A DNA stretch of 64,000 nt from Lucifuga dentata (Eukaryota; Chordata; Actinopteri; Ophidiiformes; Bythitidae). The translations under genes were made by a program, and so were the position numbers. Positions 37,803 to 50,324 of the stretch are shown here, one piece after another (position 1 is the stretch's first letter; each line of letters begins with the position of its first letter). The notes beneath the pieces were generated by a model. It was not told where the DNA came from and did no database searches. It saw only the letters and a program-made list of their open reading frames with translations. The DNA is taken from NCBI GenBank assembly GCA_014773175.1, contig VXCM01001339.1, positions 41,728 through 105,727 of the forward strand, written 5' to 3'.

Positions 37803-39402
37803 CTTGATGTGGGGCCAGCAGAATTTTGGTGCACGTCGTCATACCTTAGGAATATCCTTATGGATATTCAAATAAACTTACCATACAGTCACTGTCAAGG
37901 TGGACTTTTAGGGCTTCTTCTGTTTGATTTTTCTGTTGCCTCTACTTTTGTGCACAGATATCCATTGTGTGAAAGACAGGATCACGATTCACATTAGAAA
38001 TCACATTTGCTTTTATGAGACATAAGATTATTTGCTTTATGTGGCAAACGATTTAATTAGAAAAAAGAACACCTGTAGTAGCCTAGCATCTGGATCTGTA
38101 TGATAAATTGAACATTAAAATTTAACTTCCTTACAGTCCAATAAATAGTTTTTCCTCCGCTTCCTCCTCATTCTCAATTTGACCTTGAAGTCATTGCTTT
38201 TTAATCACAGGGTGAAGAAACAACAAGCCAAATCCTATTTCTCTGTCTGCTCTTCTTTCCAGTTCACCTGTCTGGCTGGAACAAGTTTACAAGTTTAATG
38301 AGTGGGCTTTGCAGACTATTGATTACATTCAGGAGTGGCTTTTGACTTTTTCCAACACCTTAACTACAAAAGCACTGAGTGTCTGATTCCATCATGAACA
38401 GTGACAGAGGCTGTCAGATCTGTTTGTCATCTTGTTTTGTATCTGACATTGCATCATAGGATCTGCTTCTTGCTTTTGGATACAGTGTCTGGGTGTTGCT
38501 TAATTTAGACATAGAGATGGATGTAAGGATTTGGCAAAAGGGAAAGCGTAGATGGATGTGACAGAGTTACTCATACCAAGGTCAGAATTGTGGGAGTGGA
38601 ACAAAATGTATGGTGAAAGGCACCTTTGTACTCTATGACATTTTTCATCTTCATTAAAGTGGTAATAAATCTTGTCTACACTGGAGCCTAAAATATGGCA
38701 TTATCCACACAAAATGTGTATCTTGAGGTTATAGCCTTTAGTGACAGCTAGTATTAATCTAATTTTGCTTTTACATAGGATTTACAGTATATATTGACAT
38801 ATACAGCCAGGGCTGCATATAAGCAATATGCAGGTATGCATGCACACCCTTAATTGCAAAGTGTGTGGTCAGGTCTCCTTTTAACACTCTTTTGTGTATA
38901 GAGAGAGAAAGAGAGAGAAAGAGAGACAGATCCCATGCAGTCTGTGTCTTTTGCTCTTCATTTTTTCCCTTCTCCCTCCCTGACGCTCTCTATCTCCCCT
39001 GAGGTTGGTTGTAATGAATTTAATTGAATTTGAGATGAAATGTTGCAGGGCCAGAGCATGTTCACCCAACGTTAACTCATTATAAAAGAGACACCTGTTG
39101 CAGGTAGAGGTCCACTTCTACCTGCAGCAGCACACAAACAGCCTGTCCTTTCTACATGTTTTTTAAGCATCAGGAAATAACTGCAGTCAAATGAAAGAGA
39201 CAGTGTTTGAGAGCACATTCACTGCACTTGCGGCATTTCCCAGCTTCCTGCCTTCAGGCTTAAAGGTATAGCCCCATCCGTGCTGAGAGAATTCCAGCAC
39301 ACCGGTGCCAGTATTTAATTACCAAACAGAAGAAAAAATGTAAACATGTATGAAAGTTACTGTATGTCATGGAATTAAAGCTGTATGTATCCCTGAACCT
39401 AA

Positions 39403-39420
39403 CTGTGTGTGTGTGTGTGT
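39403..39420. repeat. (TG)9 repeat
   Basis: Short TG repeat. Confidence 0.85.
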
Positions 39421-40249
39421 ATATGTGAAAGAGAGGTACAAATTTATAATTGCTGCTATGGAACATTGGCTATACATCTGGCTTTGCATTACCATCAGGT
39501 GGAGATATACTGCTGTGCATAACATAAAAATCTATACTCCAATTAGTCATTTACGTGCTGCAGGTGCAGTAGACAAGCAACAGCTCACATGATTTTTTTT
39601 TTTTTTTTTTTTGGCATGTAAAATGTAGATTGGGCTGATTAGAAAAGATGAAAATGCATAAAATATTCAGCATAATTATGTGGTAAAATGATGTAAGAAG
39701 CAAGCTAAAGCAATGCAGGATGGGTAAGATAAGAGTCTCTGCAGCCTGAAGGGTGCTTTCACAATGTTTAATCTATATGTGGCAACTGCACTAAAGAGGG
39801 TGTAAAGAATGTGTCATAATTCATGACAGGCCTGCAAACATCTTTGAAATGACATCTATTCTTACACAACACCAACCCCACACTGTCATTCCTCCCTGCA
39901 ATGACTCACATGTCATTGTATGTGGATGTTTCACATGAACCATGTGCAGTGCTATTTTTTCCATCTTTGAAAAATAAGATTAAGAAGCTAACAAGCTGCT
40001 TTGTGTGTTAATAAGTGAAAAATTGTCCATGTCTAATGCCTCAAATTCAAACACATTTAAATTTAACCTGCAAACATTTTCAGAAGCCATTGAAGAGAAT
40101 GACGTAGGACGGACATGTCATGCACATTTGACTAGATGTTTTATTTAGCTTCACATTGCTCTTCCGTCTCCTTGTACCTTAGAATATGCTGAACACGTCA
40201 AACTGCAGCTGAACCAGATGTCAGGGCCAGAGACGAGGGAGAGAAAAGC

Positions 40250-40284
40250 AAAAAAAAAAAAAAAATNAAAAAAAAAAAAAAAAA
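40250..40284. repeat. A tract broken by n
   Basis: A runs flank 'tn' at 40266-40267. Confidence 0.9.
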
Positions 40285-40388
40285 TGTATGTGAAGAAAAA
40301 GACAAAGAAAGATGGAAACAGAGCAGACATTTAATAAATGTTGCAAAATGATAGTTTTTACAAATTTTCAAATGTTTTTACGTCAAAT

Positions 40389-40902
40389 TGTCACAGTTCT
40401 GCATGTCTGGTCAGCCACTCACCTGCCATTTCTGCATGCCTAGTCCTCAGCTACTCACCTGCCATTTCTGCCCGCCTGGTCTTCTGTTCCTCACCTCCGT
40501 TCATCAGCCTGATTCATTTCAGGTTCGGACGCTGTCGCCAATTGGTACCAATTAAGCATGGATTTAAACCCCAGTCTCACACTCACCCTTTGCCAGATTG
40601 TTCTTTGCCATCCCCGATGCGAGACATTCCAGCGTTCATTTGTGGACTGACCTTCTGTTACCGACTCGGCCTGTTTTGGACTATTCTGCTCGTCGCCCCC
40701 CTGGTCACCACCTCTGCCTTCTGCCCCCGACTCCGATTCCAGTGTCTGCGTTTGGACTCTTTGTTTGACTGTGTTAGTGTAGGCACTTTGTCCTGCCAGT
40801 TTTTCTGCCTGCCTCTGTGTTGGACTGTGAGCTCTATTAAAGAACTTTACTTGTCAGAGTTGTACTGTGTGCTGCATTTGGGTCCAAACCCCACCCGTCA
40901 CA
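40389..40902 (+). mobile_element. Solo LTR (fish Gypsy-like), with 5-bp target duplication
   Basis: The 514-bp segment begins TGTCACAG and ends CCCGTCACA, giving the TG...CA termini of LTRs. The 5 bases before it (40384-40388) and the 5 after it (40903-40907) are both CAAAT, a perfect target duplication. An ATTAAA signal at 40837-40842 lies about 60 bases from the end and is followed by GCATTTGGGTCCAAACCCC, a layout common in teleost Gypsy-like LTRs. No internal retroviral or gag-pol sequence adjoins it, so it is a solo LTR left by recombination between two LTRs. It is GC-richer than its flanks. The window's longest open frame (204 codons, 40338-40952) lies over it and is not a gene. Confidence 0.85.
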
Positions 40903-40907
40903 CAAAT

Positions 40908-42342
40908 AGTGTGAACTTTGATAAAGTGCAGAACTTTTGTTCCATTTGCTAAATGTAAGAAACAGATCTGACATTTAATACATACAACAACTTATTCATA
41001 TATCTGTTACTTAAAATACATTTATATGTAAGTCTTTTGAAAAAGCATAAATAAGTATTTAGAAAGTGGATTTTTTTTTCAACATTTAACAATGTTTTTC
41101 TGCATTTATTAAAACTTTTATGAAATGTGGGAAACTTGATATATTTACTAAATGTCAAAAGGAAATCTTACAATTCATAAATACAGCAAGTCTTTCACAT
41201 ATTTGTTAAATATTAGGGCATTTATTAAATTGTGTATTTAAATTTATTGTTGTTTATAATTGGTTAGTTATTTTTATGTTTCACAATCAACTTTTTCAAA
41301 TAAAAAAAATTCAGACTGACAAGTCACACCATTTAGTGTCAGCTTTAGCATAAATCTAGATGTTTTGTGACATTTATCAGGAAAAATGCTGTTGAAAACC
41401 ACATTCTTTAGCATCACATCTAAATGAGCAACAGTGAAACTAACTGGTTTAAATTTGTGCAGGGAAAACGCAGTGGTAATTCTCCATTGAAACTCAAAAT
41501 CTTGTATAAGACCTGTAGTGCCTCATTATAGTTGTTCCCCCAGCAACATGGAAAATAAAAAGCTGCTATTTATTTATTTTTCACATATCAGGCTCAGGTG
41601 TACAATCCTGACTGAAAAGCACAAAGTATTATGGGCTCATATGTGATTCAAATATATACACTCAAACATACACACTATAATCCAATATGCATTCAAGTTT
41701 TTATGGTTTGGAATTGGGAAATGTGCTTAGAAATATAATGATAAGGTCAGAATACTCACTTGCTTAATAATTATGCATGCAATGTATTCCGCAGTGTAAT
41801 CAGTCCCTTTTCAGTTGTATTTATCATTGCACTCCAATTTCGTTATTTCTTTTCAATTATTTAACCACAAATGTCATTAAGTTTCTATTATGCATATGAA
41901 AGTGGTGCTTATGGTGCTCTGTGGTGCAGTGTTTACTTCAGCAATGTCACTGGGTTGAAGTAAATAATACTGCAGTTTTTCTGTGTGGAAAAGTTTTCAT
42001 TAACAAAACAGAAATGTTGCGTGTATCAGAGCAGAGAGAGAGAGAGAGAGAGAGTAAATGCCCTCTTGAGCAATTTTGTGTATATGAAATTGTGTTTTTG
42101 AATTGCGTCGAGGGCCTGACCAGATGGTCTCAGAGGCCAGACGTCCCCCACCCCTGTGCTAGACAGTGCACTGGATTATTCACAGCTCGGTGGGGTATGA
42201 ATCTCAGGGAGTAAATACTGTTCGTAAGCTGCAGGGTACCTTTGAAAATTCCACATCATGATTCTCAGATTGTGCAAGTGATAAGAACTCAACAAGGCAT
42301 ATACATGATTATGTCTATTAATAATGAATGCATTACAACAGC

Positions 42343-42345
<3 letters not shown>
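40908..42345. other. Non-coding stretch, no gene recognised
   Basis: Very AT-rich sequence with A/T runs, followed by a (GA)11 repeat at 42033-42054. No exon or transposon was recognised. Confidence 0.5.

Positions 42346-42380
<35 letters not shown>
42346..42380. repeat. (TC)17 microsatellite
   Basis: TC repeat continuing imperfectly to about 42388. Confidence 0.95.
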
Positions 42381-42384
<4 letters not shown>

Positions 42385-42559
42385 CTCTGCCTGTCTTTTT
42401 TCCATGAGCTATTTATTCTGTTCCTTATATTTGAATTGTTTTATATGGTTTTCGTCTTGTTTGCTGTTTTATGTCTCTCATATATGTTTTAATGTTTCAT
42501 TGATTTTATGTCTTTGTAATGTGCCTGCTTCCCCCACCCTACGCTTCCTATTGCCGTTC

Positions 42560-42763
42560 GAGAAGAGGGCATCTCTCTTTGAATAGCCTCTCCCAAAGTT
42601 TCTTCCATTTTTTCCTTATACATCGAGGTTTTTAGGGAGTTTTTTCCTCATCTTCTTACAGAGCTTGGGCTGGGTCAGGAACCGTTAATGTGTGGGCCTG
42701 TAAAGCCTTTCAAACCGTTATATGTGATATTGGGCTATACACAAATAAACTTGACTTGACTGT
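42560..42763 (+). mobile_element. LINE 3' tail (L2-like)
   Basis: The segment contains CCCAAAGTTTCTTCCATTTT, TTTTTAGGGAGTTTTTTCCTC, and ends with GATATTGGGCTATACACAAA and AAACTTGACTTGACTG. This order ('TTTCTTCC...GGGAGTTTTTCC...CTGTAAAGC...GGGCTATACAAATAAA' and a short tandem tail) is the 3' untranslated end of a common fish LINE family. No coding part is recognisable upstream, so it is a heavily 5'-truncated insertion. Confidence 0.7.
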
Positions 42764-42799
42764 TTGCCATGCTGATGTGTAATTATAACTTTAAGAACA

Positions 42800-42823
42800 A
42801 AAAAAAAAAAAAAAAAAAAAAAA
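42800..42823. repeat. A24 tract
   Basis: Uninterrupted A run shortly after the LINE tail. Confidence 0.85.
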
Positions 42824-45800
42824 TAGCTAAGTGAAAGTAATCAAATTAAGACCTCTAGCATTTATGTCCACTTTGAAATATTTTGAATGGCTTATACATT
42901 TATACATATTTGTGAATCTATGTTGTTTAGCCTGTTAATATTATGAGCCCCGTGGCTTGGCTATTCTTAGCCTGAGCTGTTGTCACATTTCAGAATTAGC
43001 CAGAATTCAATACTGTATTCATAAGCTTTTCAGTCTGAAAACCACACACAGAGAACATATGTAAAACAAACAAGCAAAAAAATGATAATTTGAATTTGCC
43101 AAGTTTTTTTTAAATTAAAAAAACAGCAATTCAGTCTTGGAAGTCAAAAGTTAACAAGCACATAAATCCACAACATCTTCATCAGCTATACACTTACAGA
43201 TATGACTATACAGTAGTTACTTTTAGATTAGATAAATAGGATAAAGAATGCAGAAATACTGCTATGATCCTTAAGATATTGTTATTGAGAAACTGAGAAA
43301 AATCTTAGCTTTCTGGTGAGTCAGAAAGCTAAAATAGAGGGACACAGTCAATCTACAAAGCTGCTTTATATTTGGGCTCATTTCCATTAACTGAGATGGA
43401 TTGTCACAAGGTCAAACTTCAGTTTGTTCGATGGTGATAGTGAGCCTCAGTCAATCCACTAAAATCTTGTGAGTAGTTCCATTTTAGGCACAATGGTGTG
43501 GAGGAGGACCAGGAGGTGTCTGTGGGGAATGCAGTGATGGAGATTAATGTGAAAGTGGACTAATGGACTGTCTGTCTAAGCATTCACCATGGACAAACGA
43601 TGTGATCATCCTACACAGCCTGCCAGGGTTTGGAGACAGTCAGTAGTCTGCAGCATGGCAGTGCATGGAATTTATAAGAATGTGCGTGGCAAAAAACATG
43701 TAATTTCCCAAACTCACCAGTTCCTGTGATCTGCATTTTAAGTGTTTCACTGTTTACATCTTGAGGTGTAATGGTGCAGTTCTCTTATCAACATTGCAAC
43801 CAAGGACCATAGGAGTCCTTGGTAATGCCCTTCATCTCTCTGTCTCTCTCTTCCCCATCATCTCACATATCCATTCTCAATCCTCTTGACTTTCAACTCA
43901 CTCCATCATTTTTCCTCTCTTGTATGATAAGTGTTTGGACCACTGAGAGCGATCTGCATGTCGTTCACTTCATTACCAACATTCCTGCTGCCTTTACAGT
44001 ACCAACATAGCAACATGCGTCATCAAGGAGCAACCGAGGTAAACGCAGCTGATGCGATCATAGATTATATGCCATTTTACAAAGCTAGTAGCTTTGTTTG
44101 ACTGCTGACATCTGCCATTGATTTCTAGCATTGCATAACTCAGTCTCTGCAGGTTATAAGCAGTTCCCCATTGTTATGTTGCTTCAGCTTACTGTTCTGT
44201 CATTGGTTGCATGTATGAAAAGTAAGGGGTGGATGAGTCAAAGTTGAATTTGGTTGAATTTTGAGCTCAGTGGCAAAGCAGAGAATCGGAGCGGTACTTG
44301 TCAAGGTGGTATTCCACAAGGTTTGGAGGTCACTGCTCAATTTTCAATACACAATAATGAAACACCCAGCTCAGCATACCGCTCACTGCTTATCATGTGA
44401 AACCAGCCTTACTCATTCTCATTTCATATAGGTCTCTTCTGTCTCTTCATTTTCTTTATCTCCTTATGGCTTATTCTCTCTCACCACGTCTTCCTGCATC
44501 TGTATTGCTTCCCTTTGCCCCCCATCAATCCTGATTGAAGACGTTTGATTGAACCACTGATTGAACCACGTCTGCACCACCATCAGAGCTGGATGGGAGT
44601 TGGCATGGGGACTGATATGACAGCAGCATGTAAACAGCAGACAAATGGTGTCTCAGCCCTCCTCCCATGTTTAGGGAACAAATCTCCTTTTGACATAGAT
44701 AACCTAATTTACACCTCTCAAACCACTTGTTCCCTCTGTCTAAGATACATTTTGAGCTTCAAACTGTGTTTCTTCAGATGGTAATTTTTAAAGTCAAAAG
44801 TATGTCTAGATCAGATTTTTCAGAGATTGGCAACATTTGATTCAGACTGTGTGAATATACCAGTTTTTGTTTTTTTTTCCAAAAGTTATAAATCTGAAGA
44901 CCTTTATAAGAGAAACGTGTATTGCAGAGTGAGAGAAGCATTTCACATTATCTCACATTATCTCTTCTTATCAAATCGCTTATTGTGCCACATTCCTGCC
45001 GTGGATATCATAACCAAGCTCTCTGGACTTCCTGTCAGATAATGGAACTGTCTAGCGTGAACACATTGTGAGAGTGTTCTGTATGCAAAACAATCCAAAT
45101 CCAAACAGGGTGCATTGGAATGATGCTTGGCAAGCATCCATAGGCTGACAAAGATAATCAGAGCGGGCCTCCTGATGACCCAGAGACAGAAAGAGAAGTG
45201 ACATAGATTTAGCTGACTGCTAATGAATTTGGATGTGAGCATACAGACTCATAAGAATATGTAAATGGGAGTCCTCAAATGGCATCGTGGCATGATGGCA
45301 TTTTTGTTGTGAGCTCACTAGTCGAATGGTTACGTTTAGGTCTAGAGTAGAGATTGTTAACATTACAGTCATGGCTGCAGCATCTGCAGGGGAGGCATAA
45401 GTTGTACACAGCCAGAGAGAAAGTGGGATGAGTATATTGATGAAACAGTCCACATTATACTGTCCCATTTATATCCTCAGCTAAAAACCTCAGCCAGGGC
45501 ATACAGTTGTCAATTATTACTCATGGTGTAGTTTGTGACAGATTGTCAATAATACTACAAATGGTGATTATAGTAAGAAAGAAATGTATGACATGCTTAT
45601 CAATATGTTTAATCTCAGGCAACCATAAACCTAAACGATGCAACTCTGTAATATTTAACTATTGACTCAGTGTGCAGTAATTTGTATAACAGACATTATG
45701 TACATTGCAGATTTAATTGGACATCTATTGTGTTTTTTGTAAAGACTAATGAACTAATGCTAATGCTTGAGATGATTATGTTAGAGGTGTTCCATTCTAA

Positions 45801-45845
45801 CAAGAATGACCTGCAGGAGGTTTTCTCATGGTAATATCATTTTGT
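42824..45845. other. Non-coding stretch, no gene recognised
   Basis: No exon, RNA or transposon was recognised. Two short perfect foldbacks occur: arms 43305-43315 and 43322-43332 (11 bp, 6-nt loop), and arms 44079-44087 and 44089-44097 (9 bp, 1-nt loop). Confidence 0.45.
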
Positions 45846-46130
45846 AGGGTGACATGTCAGCTCAGTGGGTGGCATTGTTTTCCTCACAGCAAGAAGTTCC
45901 TGCGTTCAAACCTGAGGCCTATCTGAGTGAAGTTTGCATGTTCTTCCATGTCTGTTGGGGTTTCCTCTGGGTGCTCCAGTTTCCTCCCACAGTCCAGACA
46001 TGCAGGTTACGTAAACTGGAAACTCTAAATTTCCCATAGGTGTGAATATGAATGTGACAAGTGTGTCATCCTTGATAGACTGGTGACCTATCCAGGGTGC
46101 AGCCCGCCTCTCACCTAGTGAAGGCTGTGA
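45846..46130 (+). mobile_element. tRNA-like SINE-family copy
   Basis: The order of blocks matches a very common teleost repeat: GTCAGCTCAGTGGGTGGCA at the head, TTTTCCTCACAGCAAGAAG, a B-box-like GCGTTCAAACC at about 45902, GAAGTTTGCATGTTCTTCC, GGGTTTCCTCTGGGTGCTCC, AGTTTCCTCCCACAGTCCAG, AACTCTAAATTTCCCATAGG, and GGTGACCTATCCAGGGTGCA near the end. The head with GCTCAGTGG (A-box-like) and GTTCAAACC suggests an RNA polymerase III promoter. Numerous substitutions show an old copy. The family name is not asserted. Confidence 0.75.
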
Positions 46131-46419
46131 TTGCTCTTTTGCATGTTATATTAACATAATAACACAGAAGAGGTATACATTAAAATCCTATGTTGTAAAT
46201 AAATTATTTTTGACATTTTCAGATTTGGACTTTTTTTTTTTCCCAGCTCTAACATTTCAGTTAGACCAAGACATTCTCCATTTTCAGGAAACAAAAATGA
46301 GATTGAGCATTCACCTGAATTTACAGTAGATCTTAAAAGTGTGATATGCCCACATCTGTGTTGGTGATAATTCACACGTTTTTTAAATTATTTCCCCCAT
46401 CAGTGAAGGCCAAATGCGC

Positions 46420-46422
<3 letters not shown>

Positions 46423-46452
<30 letters not shown>
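46423..46452. repeat. (CA)15 microsatellite
   Basis: CA repeat of about 15 units. Confidence 0.92.
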
Positions 46453-46954
46453 TGCACATAGTCCATCAGTGACCACTTTCTGGCACCCTGGGCCTTGCTA
46501 CCAGCTATCTGTGGTCTGGTCTTAATCACTCCCTCCTGGGGTGCAGACAGGTCACTTTAATCTCAGTGGTAAGTCACGCTGACCTTTCATATCTCTGCTG
46601 CAGACCTCTATGTGACTTTATATGAGTAGCAGGATGTGTGTCTCACTTGGTGCCAATTTGAAGCAGCCATTTCTGGCAAGTGTGAATATGAGCAGGTCTC
46701 ACCAGGAGCGCAATGTTGTGGGATTTGGCCTTCAGAAACTCCAGCTACAACAAAGGCAAACATCACGGAAATGTTGTATTTTTAATCTCTTCTGTACTGT
46801 AATCATTTCTGCATTATGAGGCTAAAAGAAAGGCTTGAAAAATGTACTTCAGACAGAATTTGCTCACATTTTTGGGGTTAGGTCAGGATCAGCCTCAAGC
46901 AGGTGAAGGTATGGCACTTTGTTATTTCAATTTTCTGAAACCTGCACTTTAGAG

Positions 46955-47083
46955 CCATACATTAAAAAAAAAAAAGGGAAAAATTGGTCCACAATATACA
47001 ACACCACATTTATCGAACNCCATACATTAAAAAAAAAAAAGGGAAAAATTGGTCCACAATATACAACACCACATTTATCGAAC
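46955..47083. repeat. 64-bp direct duplication around a single n
   Basis: Bases 46955-47018 and 47020-47083 are identical over 64 bases, including an A12 run, with an n at 47019. This is likely an unmerged contig overlap. Confidence 0.93.
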
Positions 47084-49033
47084 ATTGTTTCACACTTTTT
47101 ATTTGGGACAGGCCATTGTTTACACTTTCACAAAACTCTTGGCAATCCCAACAGATGAGACCATTATTTGACTATTGTAAGGACATGGCCTCTATTTCAA
47201 ACCCAGTCTCTTTTGGAAGTTTTGTATGAACAGATAAAAAAGTGAAAAATTACAACATTATTTAAAGATACAATACAATACATCAAACTGTATTCTGTGA
47301 CCTTTCAAGCTAAGCAATAGTACTGTTGTGATCCTGTATAGATCCTTTCTAATGATCCTCAATTTAGGGTTTAAGACTAAAACTTGAAACTTGCATCTTT
47401 ACATAATGTTGCACGTTTGCAGAGATATGCATGTTTTCAGATGGACAGATGTTTGCATATCTGTCTGCTGACATACTTGCATATTGTTACATATTAACAT
47501 GATCACTAGGGCACAGTATAATACACGTCTCAATCTGCAGCCAAAGTTTTCCCAAACCATCCAAGATGTCTTTATGACTTTGCTGTAAGATTTTCTGAAG
47601 AGGAGTCATACTAATGATTGCATCGACAAACCTAACAACAAATTTTGTATGCATCCTTTAATTTTCTCTTCTTTTGGAATGCTTTGCTGTGCTTCCCATC
47701 TATGAATATGACCAACTGTGATAATTGGAATGCCACCGTTACACCGTACAAGTTGCTTTATGAGCAGCTCTGTTTTCCATCTGTGTGCTTTTGCTTTTTG
47801 GTTCTTGCTGCTCAACATCAATGCAAACCAATTTGTTGCACAGAACTACAGACACAGCTAGTACAGACAACATGTAGCTGAGATCTGTTAATGATAGCAC
47901 TTCAAAGAAACTTTTTCAAGCTACAGGTTCTCAGAAACCCCTTATCTCTAGGAAAACAAAAATGTGTGAGGGTAAATTAAATTCAAAGGTTTGTCAGCCA
48001 TGACATGAATTCTGTAACATTTGTCACAACACATGATTTTATGTATTGTGAAACTTGGTTAGGATGTTTTTCCCAGTTGTTTTGTTCTGGTAGTTGTGAT
48101 GGGTTCAGAATTCCTTACACACAGTGACGTTTATTCACCTTGGTCACTTTGTACAATAAAGTAATAAGGATTGGCTCACATTGATTAATTTTTGTTTCAC
48201 CCTGACCACTCTCACAAACTCAGTTTTATTCATGAAAGACTACAGCAAACCTTGACCACATCAGCTGTTATTTGTAATTTGTATTGATTTTAATTTTCAC
48301 ACACAGAACTGCTAGGCCTCATATACTGCATAAACACAAGACATAGATATGGATGAATATGCCTTATGGAGCAAGATAATAAAAACTGAACGGAGCATTG
48401 AGGAGACCAAATTGAGTGGATCTTACCATGACAAGGAGTGAGTAATAGGAAAAGAAAGATTTAGACAAATGATTTCCACAAATCTTCTTCCTGTGTCAAC
48501 CTATCTTACACATGACCGATGATACTGTTTACCTTTCCTGTACTACAGCATTTGGGAATGTTGTCATTGACTGACACTGACATGGAGCCGCCATGGTGGT
48601 GAGCAATGATAAGGAACAGAGCAAGAAACAGAGCAGGAGGGGTGAGCAAGAGATGATAGAAAAGAGAGGGGGAAGATTAAGTATGACACACCTCTATGCA
48701 TACATCAGTTCTTGCAATTTTTCATTAAATGTAATTGTGTCATGTGTACCTTCGGGCCACACACACATGCTATACATACATAGTAGGATTAAATATTCTC
48801 AGCCAACGTGTAGGGAAAGATGAATTGAAAAGGTAGACAATGATTTCACAAGGGAAAGGAAAGCTATTGACACATAGCAGGATGAGTTTTACTTCATTTT
48901 ACTTTTGCAATACATATGAAGTGATGTTTAATAGATGGCTGCAGGAGTTTGAAACAGAATTGGAGAGAGAGAGAGAGAGAGACTCGTTGCCTGTGGTTGC
49001 CAACGAAATACTGTGGCATCTGCCAGCCAGCCN

Positions 49034-49050
49034 AAAAAAAAAAAAAAAAA
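49034..49050. repeat. A tract after an n
   Basis: Single n at 49033 preceded by CCAGCCAGCC and followed by about 17 A. Confidence 0.85.
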
Positions 49051-49079
49051 CACCCTGAGAGGGTCTAAATGAAAGCTAT

Positions 49080-49560
49080 GGGCACTGTAATGGGTACCAT
49101 ATTTTTATTATTTCTGCTGAAGCCCAAGCTGTCACTAGCAAAGAAGTGATGTGAAGTGAGACAAACATTGTCAGTGATTCACTTTAAGCTGTTTCAGCAT
49201 GTTCTTCGCTCTCTCTCGTCTCCAAGAAATTAGACTGACAAAAGCATTTCCACACAGGTAGGTCGTAATCTGTGTGAGCGGGACATGGTGGGCATGTCAG
49301 TAATGACACATAGATACTAAAACATAGTCTACACCTAAGCATCATTCTAATCATCTACCCCTCAACCTCCAGCCATCTAGCCACCTCATGCACATATGGT
49401 CACACACACTTCCCCAGTTGAGCATCTTACTCAGGATGGACAATTTTCATTTTTCAGCAAAGCTTCTATTACTGCCAGATTGGGCATTTTGATTATTCAG
49501 TCTATTGCAGCGGCACAGTGTGTTATCTCCCCAATGCCCCTAATGGGCCTTTTATTATCG
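49080..49560. other. Candidate conserved non-coding segment
   Basis: Repeat-free DNA including TTTGATTATTCAGTCTATTG and CCCCTAATGGGCCTTTTATT near 49490-49555. The compact homeobox-type and palindromic motifs are suggestive, but there is no proof. Confidence 0.2.
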
Positions 49561-50324
49561 TGCAGTATTCCACTACCAGTTCAACTCAGCTGGTTCTGGC
49601 TGCATAGATGATTGCTGTGTTTTCTGACTGCATAGATGATTACTTTGTTTGCACAGAATGACAATGAGATCTGCCTTTTTTGCTCTTTTTCCTTTTGATA
49701 AACGGGCAGTTCTTAAATGAGGGCTCACCGCTGGGGTCGACAGTAATGCTTGCCAGTGAATCTTGCTGTTAGAAAGTGAACTTTTCTCACTTGACAGGAC
49801 AAGTTAATTTTCAGTCAAATTAGAATTTAAAATAAAAGTTCACTTAGTAGATAGCTGAAGAGTTTGTTTGCCATTAGCAGGTAACATTTAGTTCTTTATA
49901 TGGCAAATGCAGATATGCTCATTGTGAGAGCTGCCACAGGCACAGGCTGCTCTAGGTGTGACTGACACTTATTGTTGTATATTTTTAGATTGAAGTGCTG
50001 GTGTGGCATCTGAAAATTAACAATTCAAAGATAAAAATCTGTACAACACATGGCATGCTGTCAGAAAATCAAATGAAGTGGAAATAATTTAAATAGATAC
50101 CTTAAGGTGTTCTGCTTTTAAAGAGTTCCTGTTTTGGAGCTAGCTGTCATATTTTAAATATCTTAAATATAGAGAGCTGAAGTCCCACAAGTGAGGCAAA
50201 TATAAGTTAAAATGTCACTCAGATTTCTTACCACTGGAATTTACCACCACACAGAAACAGGTCTTAATCTTTGTGGGACGGTGTGTTTTCTGAATAGCTT
50301 CCCCAACATGCAAATAAAGAATAA

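Larger units (their letters stand above)
30556..40383. other. Non-coding stretch, no gene recognised
   Basis: No exon or RNA gene was recognised. The stretch holds a MITE-like remnant at 31419-31560, TG and TATC microsatellites, a G-rich run at 35178-35230, a 46-bp direct repeat at 37551-37652, and T/A tracts with n. The reverse-strand frame at 35389-35682 and others near 36 kb have no recognisable domain. Confidence 0.45.
46131..50324. other. Non-coding stretch, no gene recognised
   Basis: No exon or RNA gene was recognised. The stretch holds a CA microsatellite, an n-flanked duplication at 46955-47083, a GA run at about 48963-48982, and an A tract after an n at 49033. About 49080-49560 has the even texture of conserved non-coding DNA. 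Confidence 0.45.

Noticed and set aside
40338..40952. 204-codon open frame, the longest in the window
   Set aside because: It lies over a solo LTR with a perfect target duplication, has no domain, and gains its length from the GC-rich LTR.
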